Source: Flavobacteriaceae bacterium (GTDB taxonomy: Bacteria > Bacteroidota > Bacteroidia > Flavobacteriales > Flavobacteriaceae). From it: a DNA stretch of 24,802 bases. The notes beneath the pieces were generated by a model, which saw only the letters and a program-made list of their open reading frames with translations, was not told where the DNA came from and ran no database searches. The number at the start of each line of letters is the position of its first letter. The stretch's first letter is position 1. The translations under genes were made by a program, and so were the position numbers. Shown here piece by piece: positions 16,831 to 22,602 of this stretch. The stretch covers positions 1 to 24,802 of the forward strand of contig NZZF01000031.1 of assembly GCA_002702385.1 (NCBI GenBank), written 5' to 3'.

Positions 16831-17524
16831 TATTTGTGAAAAAATTACTGAAGAAGGGTTAGTTATTCCAATTTATAAGCCAACAAATTGGACCTCTTTT
16901 GATATTGTAAAATATGTTAGAGGGGTATTTAAGAAGCATACCCAATTTAAAAAAATAAAAGTTGGTCATGCCGGAACATTAGATCCACTGGCTACTGGAC
17001 TATTAATAGTTTGTGTTGGGAAAAAAACCAAAGAAATATACAAATATCAGGATCAAAAAAAAACTTACATAGCAACGTTCAAACTTGGGGCTACTACTCC
17101 ATCTTATGACCTTGAAACTAATATAAATGAAACATTTTCAACGTCACATATAAACATTGATTTGATAAAAGAAACTATTAAGGACTTTTTGGGTGATTCA
17201 GAACAAATCCCTCCTGCTTTTTCTGCACTGAAAATTGGAGGAAAAAGATCTTATGATCTAGCTAGATCAGGAAAAAAAATATCCTTAGAATCTAGAAAAA
17301 TAAATATTTCAAAATTTGAGATCTTAGATTTCAAAAATGATGAAGTTGATTGTAAAATAGAATGTTCAAAAGGCACCTATATCAGATCAATTGCATATGA
17401 TCTTGGAAAAAAACTTAGAAGTGGTGCATATTTGAAATATTTAGAAAGGTATTCTATTGGAAATATCTCTTTAAAAGATGCTATTCAAGTGGACAAAATT
17501 TCTAAAAAATTTAATTTAGAGTAA
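16823..17524 (+). CDS. truB: tRNA pseudouridine(55) synthase TruB
   Basis: Makes pseudouridine 55 in the T-loop of tRNAs. It is 233 aa, the short form lacking a full C-terminal PUA domain, as in many Bacteroidota. The catalytic Asp is in GHAGTLDPLATGLL (D54). Further TruB motifs are YKPTNWTSFD near the N-terminus, KTYIATFKLG with TTPSYDLET, QIPPAFSALKIGGKRSYDLAR, and CSKGTYIRSIAYDLG. The gene ends 9 bases inside the convergent aat gene. Confidence 0.97.
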   Translation: MDNICEKITEEGLVIPIYKPTNWTSFDIVKYVRGVFKKHTQFKKIKVGHAGTLDPLATGLLIVCVGKKTKEIYKYQDQKKTYIATFKLGATTPSYDLETNINETFSTSHINIDLIKETIKDFLGDSEQIPPAFSALKIGGKRSYDLARSGKKISLESRKINISKFEILDFKNDEVDCKIECSKGTYIRSIAYDLGKKLRSGAYLKYLERYSIGNISLKDAIQVDKISKKFNLE

Positions 17525-18145
17525 ATCCAAAAAATTAGATCTACTAATTACTTCCCCACCTAAACTTTTTAAATGTTCAGACGGTACTTGGCAATCAATA
17601 AATCTATAATTATTTTTTCTTAGTTCCTTGGTTAAATAGTAAAGAGCTATTTTACTTGCGTTAGAAGATTTTGAGAACATACTTTCTCCACAAAAAATAT
17701 CATCTAGGTCTAGACCATATAAACCTCCAACTATATCATCGTCCTCCCATATCTCTACAGAGATCGCTTTTCCCATTTTATGTAAATCAATAAATGACTT
17801 TATTAAACCTTCAGTTATCCAAGTTCCTTTTTGATTAATACGTTTGATATTTGCGCAAGAATTAATCACTAATTCAAAATCTTTATTGAAAGTAACTTTA
17901 TAATTACTTTTCTTTAAAAAAGCCTTAAAACTTTTTGAAACTTTAAATTTGTCTGTGTATAATATCATTCTAGGATCAGGACTCCACCACATCAAATTTT
18001 GATCAGATTCAAACCAAGGAAAAATACCTAACTTGTAGGCTTCTAATATCCTTAAAGGATTTAAATCTCCACCATAGGCTACTATACCGTTTTTATCAGC
18101 ATTACTGGGATGAGGAAAAATATAATCTTCTCCTAGTTGAAACAT
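17516..18145 (-). CDS. aat: Leucyl/phenylalanyl-tRNA--protein transferase
   Basis: Adds Leu or Phe from aminoacyl-tRNA to N-terminal Arg or Lys of proteins, marking them for ClpAP/ClpS degradation (N-end rule). It is 209 aa. Family motifs include FPHPSNAD, GIVAYGGDLNPLRILEAY (about residues 19-36), GIFPWF, WWSPDPRMIL, TWITEGLIKSFIDLH and SVEIWEDDDIVGGLYGL with GESMFS. The C-terminus has the expected FIDCQVPSEHLKSLGG. It is the last gene of the greA-HIT-DUF3127-aat unit and overlaps the 3' end of truB on the other strand by 9 bases. Confidence 0.96.
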   Translation of the reverse strand: MFQLGEDYIFPHPSNADKNGIVAYGGDLNPLRILEAYKLGIFPWFESDQNLMWWSPDPRMILYTDKFKVSKSFKAFLKKSNYKVTFNKDFELVINSCANIKRINQKGTWITEGLIKSFIDLHKMGKAISVEIWEDDDIVGGLYGLDLDDIFCGESMFSKSSNASKIALYYLTKELRKNNYRFIDCQVPSEHLKSLGGEVISRSNFLDLL

Positions 18146-18151
18146 AATTTT

Positions 18152-18523
18152 TTAAAATGGAAGATCATCGGGTTCACTTGATGCATTATCAGAGATATTC
18201 AAGTCTTCCTTTGTTGGTAATGGTGGTAACTGAGATTCAAATTCATCTTCAACTTTTTCAATACGCCAACCTTGAATAGAATTAAAATATTTTACCTCAC
18301 CTTTATCATTAGTCCATTCTCTTCCCCTAAGATTAATATCTATTTTTACAAAGTCTCCAATGTTATATGCATCTAAAAGATCTGTTCGATCCTGAATAAA
18401 TTCTACTAGAATATTTTGAGGATATTGTTCTTGAGTTGTTAATACTATTTCTCTTTTTCTGAAACCATTTGATCCATATTCTTTTGTTTCATTAATTAAT
18501 TTTACTTTTCCTGAAATATTCAT
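18152..18523 (-). CDS. DUF3127 OB-fold-like protein with SSB-type acidic tip
   Basis: A 123-residue protein matching DUF3127, a Bacteroidota family of unknown function predicted to have an OB fold. The globular part (about residues 1-97) includes SGKVKLINETKEYGSNGF, the basic RKREIVLTT strand, a PQNILVEF strand and GREWTNDKGEVKYFNSIQGW. A low-complexity acidic tail (about 98-123) ends in EPDDLPF. This final DDLPF resembles the C-terminal tip of bacterial SSB (DDxPF), the docking site for replication and repair proteins. This suggests a single-stranded nucleic acid or SSB-network role, which is inference. Spacing is 2 bases from the HIT gene and 6 to aat. Confidence 0.85.
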   Translation of the reverse strand: MNISGKVKLINETKEYGSNGFRKREIVLTTQEQYPQNILVEFIQDRTDLLDAYNIGDFVKIDINLRGREWTNDKGEVKYFNSIQGWRIEKVEDEFESQLPPLPTKEDLNISDNASSEPDDLPF

Positions 18524-18525
18524 AA

Positions 18526-18915
18526 TTATATATTGTTTTTTATTTTGTTTGATAAATCTTCAAAATCTTGTTTTTTTAAGTCTAAGGAATTTGAAAAGTT
18601 CATGTCATTCATTGAATTAATTGGAATAAGATGAATATGAACATGTGGAACTTCTAAACCAACCACAGCCATACCAATTCTTTCACAATCAACAGTTTTT
18701 TCAATTCCTAAAGCAACTTTTCGGGAAAACTTCATTAACAAATCATATTCATCAGAGCTTAAATCAAAGATATAGTCTATTTGTTTTTTTAAAACACAAA
18801 GAGTATGTCCATATGCATTTGGATTTATATCCAAAAAAGCTAAGCAATTATCATCCTCATGAACCTTGTAGCTTGGAATTTCACCATTGATTATTTTAGA
18901 AAAGATAGTTTCCAA
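18526..18915 (-). CDS. HIT family nucleotide hydrolase (HinT-like)
   Basis: Small histidine-triad protein that hydrolyses nucleoside phosphoramidates or related nucleotides. It is 129 aa. The triad HVHIHLIPI (H91, H93, H95) is complete, and FSKIINGEIPSYKV and DINPNAYGHTLCVLKK are the usual N-terminal motifs. The start is TTG at 18913-18915: the frame runs up to the greA stop only two codons earlier and contains no ATG, and TTG gives the expected METIFSKIINGE start. The gene lies 6 bases after greA in the same frame. Exact substrate cannot be read from sequence. Confidence 0.94.
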   Translation of the reverse strand: METIFSKIINGEIPSYKVHEDDNCLAFLDINPNAYGHTLCVLKKQIDYIFDLSSDEYDLLMKFSRKVALGIEKTVDCERIGMAVVGLEVPHVHIHLIPINSMNDMNFSNSLDLKKQDFEDLSNKIKNNI

Positions 18916-18921
18916 TGAATA

Positions 18922-19392
18922 TTACCTTGATATTGAAAGTATTTCAAATTGTATTTTACCATTAGGAACTGAAATTTCGGCAATTTCACCCTTTGATTTT
19001 CCTAAAAGGCCTTTTCCTATAGGGGAATTAACAGATATTTTACCTTCTCTTAAGTTTGCCTCACTTTCTGCAACTAACTGGTATTCCATTTCCATATTAT
19101 TTGCAGTATTTTTTATTTTTACCTTGGATAAAACTAAAACCTTTGAGCTATCTAACTGAGATTCATCAATTAACCTAGCGTTAGCTAAAGTTTCTTCCAT
19201 TTTTGAAATTTTAAGCTCCAATAAACCTTGAGCTTCTTTAGCCGCATCGTATTCAGCATTTTCACTCAAATCACCTTTATCTCTAGCTTCAGCAATAGCT
19301 TTAGAAGCTAAAGGTCTTTCAACATCTTTAAGTTGATTTAGTTCAGCTTTTAGCTTTTGTAATCCTTCTTTTGTATAATACGAAAAACTCAT
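18922..19392 (-). CDS. greA: Transcription elongation factor GreA
   Basis: Binds the RNA polymerase secondary channel and stimulates cleavage of backtracked RNA. It is 156 aa from the ATG at 19390-19392. The N-terminal coiled coil carries the acidic tip in ARDKGDLSENAEYDAAKE (about residues 36-53), and the C-terminal FKBP-like domain has SPIGKGLLGKSKGE and the ending GKIQFEILSI. An upstream in-frame extension to 19431 encodes an unlike sequence that covers the hairpin and promoter element, so I reject it. It is the first gene of the operon greA-HIT-DUF3127-aat. Confidence 0.97.
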   Translation of the reverse strand: MSFSYYTKEGLQKLKAELNQLKDVERPLASKAIAEARDKGDLSENAEYDAAKEAQGLLELKISKMEETLANARLIDESQLDSSKVLVLSKVKIKNTANNMEMEYQLVAESEANLREGKISVNSPIGKGLLGKSKGEIAEISVPNGKIQFEILSISR

Positions 19393-19399
19393 TTTTATT

Positions 19400-19422
19400 A
19401 AAAAAAAAACCCTACATGAGGG
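19400..19422 (-). promoter_or_regulatory. Hairpin with ten-U tract in the greA leader
   Basis: On the minus strand, CCCT (19422-19419), a five-base loop and AGGG (19413-19410) form a 4-bp stem directly followed by ten Ts (19409-19400), then AT-rich sequence and the greA ATG at 19392. This has terminator shape but stands between the putative promoter and the gene. It could be an attenuator, a 5' stabilising hairpin or a terminator for leftward read-through. Confidence 0.4.
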
Positions 19423-19428
19423 ATTAAT

Positions 19429-19436
19429 CAAATATA
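19429..19436 (-). promoter_or_regulatory. greA operon -7 promoter element
   Basis: TATATTTG on the minus strand is an exact match to TAnnTTTG. Initiation about 7 bases on would place the 5' end at the base of the leader hairpin. No clear -33 TTG element is seen upstream. Confidence 0.5.
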
Positions 19437-19478
19437 TGTAAATTTCCTTAAATTATACATTTTGATTAATTTTCAAAC

Positions 19479-19904
19479 ATGGTAAATACTATTAGATTAA
19501 TTGTTCTATCCTTAATAATATTCTCATGTGAAAAAAGTAATGATAATGACAATCCATTTATACCTGATGTAAGATTTGAAAAAATCATAAATATAAATCT
19601 ACCTACTTATAATGATTTAAAATATAATGGTGGCTCTTACTATATCAATGGTCTGGGAGTTAAAGGGGTAATTCTTTTTAATCTTAATGATAATATTATT
19701 GCTTGGGAAGCCAGTTGCCCTAATGAAAAACCCTCAGATTGTAGTACAATGGAGATTAAAGGACTTCAAGCAGAATGTAAATGCAACTCTAATCTTTATA
19801 GCTTAGCAAATGGACAACCATTAAAAATAAATACAAATAATTCTTTTCCTATGGTAGCTTATTTTACTGAGAAAAGCGGAAACTCATTAAGAATTTATAA
19901 TTAA
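19479..19904 (+). CDS. Lipoprotein with degenerate Rieske-like domain
   Basis: A 141-residue predicted lipoprotein: MVNTIRLIVLSLIIFSC has a hydrophobic signal and lipobox, with lipidation expected at C17. The mature part has alternating beta-like segments and four cysteines, C80, C88, C100 and C102. The spacing C80-P-N82 ... C100-K-C102-N103 follows the Rieske ligand pattern CxH-x17-CxxH, with C88 and C102 where bc1-type Rieske proteins have their disulfide, but both His ligands are Asn. A 2Fe-2S cluster with normal ligation is therefore unlikely. I recall similar unannotated proteins in flavobacteria, often given as hypothetical or Rieske-like. It is divergent from greA and precedes rplU by 90 bases. 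Function is unknown. Confidence 0.8.
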   Translation: MVNTIRLIVLSLIIFSCEKSNDNDNPFIPDVRFEKIININLPTYNDLKYNGGSYYINGLGVKGVILFNLNDNIIAWEASCPNEKPSDCSTMEIKGLQAECKCNSNLYSLANGQPLKINTNNSFPMVAYFTEKSGNSLRIYN

Positions 19905-19947
19905 CTCAATAAAATCATTTTTAGTAAATCAACAATTTTAAAATTTA

Positions 19948-19978
19948 TTGGGATATTTTAGTAATCCTTGTATATTTG
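19948..19978 (+). promoter_or_regulatory. rplU-rpmA promoter (Bacteroidota type)
   Basis: TTG at 19948-19950, a 20-base spacer, and TATATTTG at 19971-19978 match the -33 TTG / -7 TAnnTTTG promoter of Bacteroidota very well. Transcription would start near 19985, leaving a leader of about 10 bases before the rplU ATG at 19995. It is the best promoter in the window, as expected for ribosomal protein genes. Confidence 0.75.
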
Positions 19979-19994
19979 CACACGCTTTAAGAAT

Positions 19995-20435
19995 ATGAAT
20001 GCAATAGTAGAAATTTCAGGAAAACAATTTAAGGTTGAAAAAGACTCAAAATTGTTTGTACATAGAGTGCAAGGTAAAGAAGGTGAAAAAATCACTTTTG
20101 ATAATGTTCTAATGCTTGACAATGGATCTAAGATCACAGTCGGTAGTCCTAATGTTAAAGGAGCCTCAGTTCAAGCTAAAATTTTAAAACACTTAAAGGA
20201 CGATAAGGTTATTGTATTTAAAAAGAAAAGAAGAAAAGGATACAGAGTAAAAAATGGACATAGACAAGCTCTTACTGAGATCCTAATAGAAAAGGTTAAT
20301 GAAAAAACTACAGCAAAAAAAACTGAAACCAAGGAAGTTAAAAAAGCTGAAGTAAAAAAACCTGCTGTAAAGAAAGCACCGGCTAAAAAAACAGCTACTG
20401 CTACTAAAAAAACAGCTAAATCATCTAAAAAATAA
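19995..20435 (+). CDS. rplU: 50S ribosomal protein bL21 with basic C-terminal extension
   Basis: Large-subunit ribosomal protein bL21. The conserved core is residues 1 to about 102, with YAIVEI-type start MNAIVEISGKQFKVEKDS and the basic RNA-binding segment KKKRRKGYRVKNGHRQ (about 77-91). Residues about 103-146 form a Lys/Ala/Thr-rich tail with repeated KKxAxKK-type units, like histone H1 tails, so the protein is 146 aa against about 103 in E. coli. The start is the ATG at 19995. An earlier in-frame start at 19968 falls inside the promoter and is rejected. rpmA follows 6 bases after the stop. Confidence 0.97.
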   Translation: MNAIVEISGKQFKVEKDSKLFVHRVQGKEGEKITFDNVLMLDNGSKITVGSPNVKGASVQAKILKHLKDDKVIVFKKKRRKGYRVKNGHRQALTEILIEKVNEKTTAKKTETKEVKKAEVKKPAVKKAPAKKTATATKKTAKSSKK

Positions 20436-20441
20436 AACAAA

Positions 20442-20699
20442 ATGGCTCATAAAAAAGGTGTAGGTAGTTCTAAAAACGGAAGAGAATCAGAATCGAAACG
20501 ACTTGGAGTTAAAATCTTTGGAGGTCAATCTGCAATTGCCGGTAATATTATTGTTAGACAAAGAGGAACAAAACACAAACCTGGCGATAATGTATATCTT
20601 GGAAAAGATCACACTCTTCATGCTAAGGTTGATGGGATAGTTAAATTCACAAAAAAGAAGGATAACAAATCTTACGTTTCAATAGAACCAAATTCCTAA
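20442..20699 (+). CDS. rpmA: 50S ribosomal protein bL27
   Basis: Large-subunit protein whose N-terminal tail reaches the peptidyl transferase centre. It is 85 aa, full length. [22 protein letters not shown], then [24 protein letters not shown] and [16 protein letters not shown], are diagnostic. There is no cleavable N-terminal extension of the Firmicutes kind. It pairs with rplU as in nearly all bacteria. The following 31 bases to the next gene show no clear terminator. Confidence 0.98.
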   Translation: MAHKKGVGSSKNGRESESKRLGVKIFGGQSAIAGNIIVRQRGTKHKPGDNVYLGKDHTLHAKVDGIVKFTKKKDNKSYVSIEPNS

Positions 20700-20730
20700 T
20701 TTTTCAAAACATCCTATCTTTAGGGGATTA

Positions 20731-21354
20731 ATGCCTCTTTACCATTCATATACTGATAAAAACTTTACCCATTTAATATGGGAAATTACTGAAGATGAAA
20801 AATTCTTTTTATCTAAGCTTTCACTCACTAATAATGAACTAAATATACTTAACACTAAAAAAACTAGTGTAAAAAAAAATGAGTTTTTATCTGTAAGATA
20901 TTTGTTAAGATTACTCAAAATCAATCCTGATGATCTTAGTTATTCGAAAGATGGAGCTCCACAATTAAAAACAGGAACTAATATTTCTATTAGCCATTGT
21001 GCGGGTTATTCAACCATACTAATTTCAGAAAAAAAATGTGGTATTGATATTGAAACATACAGAAATAATATTTTAAATATCAAAGATAAATTCATAAATG
21101 ATAAAGATGTTAAACAAATTGATTCTTCATCAGTAAATGATTTGATTTTGATTTGGTGTCTAAAAGAATCTGTATACAAAGCTGAAAAAACTACTGGTTT
21201 AAATTTTAAAAACGAAATGTTTGTTGAATCAATTAATAAAGAAGAAAAAAATGCTAAAACATTGGTTCAAAAATTCAACTACAATAAATTATACACATGC
21301 AATTTATTATTGGATCCAAACTATATTTGCACAATAGTCTTTTCAAATGATTGA
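20731..21354 (+). CDS. 4'-phosphopantetheinyl transferase (Sfp-type)
   Basis: Transfers phosphopantetheine from CoA to carrier proteins. It is 207 aa. The superfamily motifs are visible: SYSKDGAPQL (about residues 70-79), SISHCAGYS (about 86-94), the metal-binding GIDIE (about 104-108, D106) and LKESVYKAEKTTGLNF (about 144-159, with catalytic Glu and Lys). Which acyl carrier protein it serves, fatty-acid or secondary-metabolite, is not shown; no carrier protein gene is nearby. It overlaps the pnuC-like gene by 8 bases (ATGATTGA). A weak TATCTTTA at 20715-20722 could be a promoter element. Confidence 0.9.
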   Translation: MPLYHSYTDKNFTHLIWEITEDEKFFLSKLSLTNNELNILNTKKTSVKKNEFLSVRYLLRLLKINPDDLSYSKDGAPQLKTGTNISISHCAGYSTILISEKKCGIDIETYRNNILNIKDKFINDKDVKQIDSSSVNDLILIWCLKESVYKAEKTTGLNFKNEMFVESINKEEKNAKTLVQKFNYNKLYTCNLLLDPNYICTIVFSND

Positions 21355-21976
21355 TTTTTTAAAAGAACTTTTTAACCAATATTCTCAAAGTGATACACTT
21401 GATATATACTTTGAAGTGATTGCCGTAATTTTTGGCTTTCTTAGTGTTTGGTACTCAAAAAACAATAACATATTAGTTTTTCCAACAGGTATGATCAGTA
21501 CTTCAATTTTTGTTTATTTATTATTTAAGTGGTCACTACTAGGTGATATGATGATTAATGCTTATTATTTTATCATGAGTATCTATGGTTGGTTTTATTG
21601 GTCGAGAGGAAATAATGAAAAACCATCGCCTATTTCAGTTGTAAATAAATATGATAAAAAAATTATTGCCATACTTCTTTTATCATCATCGATTTTTGTT
21701 TCTCTTGTTTATACTTTATTTGAAAAGTGGGATTCTTTTGTATCATATGTAGATGTATTAACCACTGCTGTATTCTTTGCTGCAATGTGGTTAATGGCAA
21801 AAAGAAAAGTTCAAAGTTGGAATTTTTGGATTTTTGCAAATATCATATCAATTCCTCTATATGCGCATAAAGGTCTTGCATTTACTAGCTTACAATATTT
21901 TATATTTACACTAATAGCCATTGCAGGTTACTACAAATGGAAAAATATTTACAACAAACAAAATCTAACTGTATAA
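21347..21976 (+). CDS. pnuC: PnuC-family transporter (NMN- or thiamin-type)
   Basis: Inner-membrane carrier of the PnuC family that takes up nicotinamide riboside, thiamin (PnuT) or riboflavin by facilitated diffusion coupled to phosphorylation. It is 209 aa with about seven spans. Typical segments are GFLSVWYSKNNNILVFPTGMIS (about residues 28-49), INAYYFIMSIYGWFYW (about 69-84) and AKRKVQSWNFWIFANIISIPLYAHKGL (about 150-176). Family members are not separable by eye. The adjacent TPP riboswitch and TonB-dependent receptor favour thiamin, whereas the adjacent NadR-type kinase would also fit nicotinamide riboside. It overlaps the PPTase gene by 8 bases and the kinase gene by 40. Confidence 0.88.
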   Translation: MIDFLKELFNQYSQSDTLDIYFEVIAVIFGFLSVWYSKNNNILVFPTGMISTSIFVYLLFKWSLLGDMMINAYYFIMSIYGWFYWSRGNNEKPSPISVVNKYDKKIIAILLLSSSIFVSLVYTLFEKWDSFVSYVDVLTTAVFFAAMWLMAKRKVQSWNFWIFANIISIPLYAHKGLAFTSLQYFIFTLIAIAGYYKWKNIYNKQNLTV

Positions 21977-22503
21977 AGGTTGTTCTATTTGGACCTGAAT
22001 CTACTGGAAAATCTACATTGGCCAAAGAATTAGCTAGTCATTTCGAAACAGATTTTGTTGAAGAATATGCTAGAGAATATCTTCAAAAAAAATATGAATT
22101 AAATAATTCTATTTGTCAAATTGATGATATGCTACCTATTGCAAAAGGACAAATGAATTTGGAAAATAAAGCTTCAATAAAAAATTCTATTATTTTCTGT
22201 GATACAGACTTGTTAACAACAAAGGTCTACTCAGACATATATTTTAACCATTGTGATCCTCTTTTAAAAAAATACGCTTTATTAAACCACTATGATTTGT
22301 ACTTATTAATGAATATTGATGTACCATGGGTCAAAGATGATTTGAGAGATAAACCAAATGAAAGAAAAGAAATGTTTGACTCTTTCATGAAAGCTTTAAT
22401 TGAAAATGATAAAAAATTTGAATTAATCAGTGGAAATTTTGATGAAAGAAAACAAAAAGCTATTACATCAATAGAAAATTTACTTAATTTTACTGAAATA
22501 TAG
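21937..22503 (+). CDS. NadR-like P-loop kinase/ATPase
   Basis: A 188-residue protein resembling the C-terminal ribosylnicotinamide kinase domain of NadR, without the adenylyltransferase domain. The P-loop GPESTGKST is at residues 19-27, followed by FVEEYAREYL (about 42-51), a DTD Walker B-like motif in IFCDTDLLTTKVY, and the lid segment PWVKDDLRDKPNERKEMF. It probably phosphorylates the substrate brought in by the PnuC-type carrier, thereby trapping it. Whether that is nicotinamide riboside or thiamin is open. The ATG at 21937 lies 40 bases inside the carrier gene, and MEKYLQQ...IKVVLFGPEST resembles homologues starting at this point. Its TAG stop overlaps the first G of the TPP riboswitch core. 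Confidence 0.88.
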   Translation: MEKYLQQTKSNCIKVVLFGPESTGKSTLAKELASHFETDFVEEYAREYLQKKYELNNSICQIDDMLPIAKGQMNLENKASIKNSIIFCDTDLLTTKVYSDIYFNHCDPLLKKYALLNHYDLYLLMNIDVPWVKDDLRDKPNERKEMFDSFMKALIENDKKFELISGNFDERKQKAITSIENLLNFTEI

Positions 22504-22565
22504 GGGTGCTACGGCTGAGATTATACCCATTGAACCTGGTAAAGTAATTTTTACAAGGAATAAAT
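22498..22565 (+). promoter_or_regulatory. TPP (THI-box) riboswitch
   Basis: The conserved aptamer blocks appear in order: GGGGTGC (22503-22509), CTGAGA (22515-22520), ATACCC (22523-22528), GAACCTG (22532-22538), a P5 hairpin with TAAT loop (22541-22552), and AAGGAA (22555-22560). P3 is reduced to GC/GC closed by a UACG tetraloop, and P5 is A/U only. P1 is weak and its 5' side lies in the final codons of the preceding gene. It should bind thiamin diphosphate and repress the TonB-dependent receptor 42 bases downstream. Confidence 0.93.
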
Positions 22566-22602
22566 GAAACTCACTTTAGAATCCCGTTAATTTAATTTAC
22601 TT

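Noticed and set aside
18645..19159. Plus-strand open frames opposite the HIT and greA genes
   Set aside because: Both are antisense to confidently recognised genes and show no protein signature or promoter.
19393..19431. N-terminal extension of GreA from an in-frame upstream start
   Set aside because: The extra 13 residues are translated from the hairpin, the U-tract and part of the -7 element, and do not resemble GreA; the ATG at 19392 gives the normal length.
19905..19947. Terminator after the lipoprotein gene
   Set aside because: The AATTTTAAAATT palindrome near 19935 is short and all A/T, without a stable stem or a following U-run.
19968..19994. Earlier start for bL21
   Set aside because: It would lie across the -7 promoter element TATATTTG, and the family starts at MNAIVEI, the ATG at 19995.
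20304..20432. Repeat-like A/G-rich stretch as a separate repeat element
   Set aside because: It is the in-frame Lys/Ala codon run of the bL21 tail; the units are irregular at DNA level.
20171..20440. Minus-strand open frame opposite rplU
   Set aside because: Its Phe/Leu/Val-rich sequence is the mirror of the Lys/Ala-rich bL21 tail and resembles no protein family.
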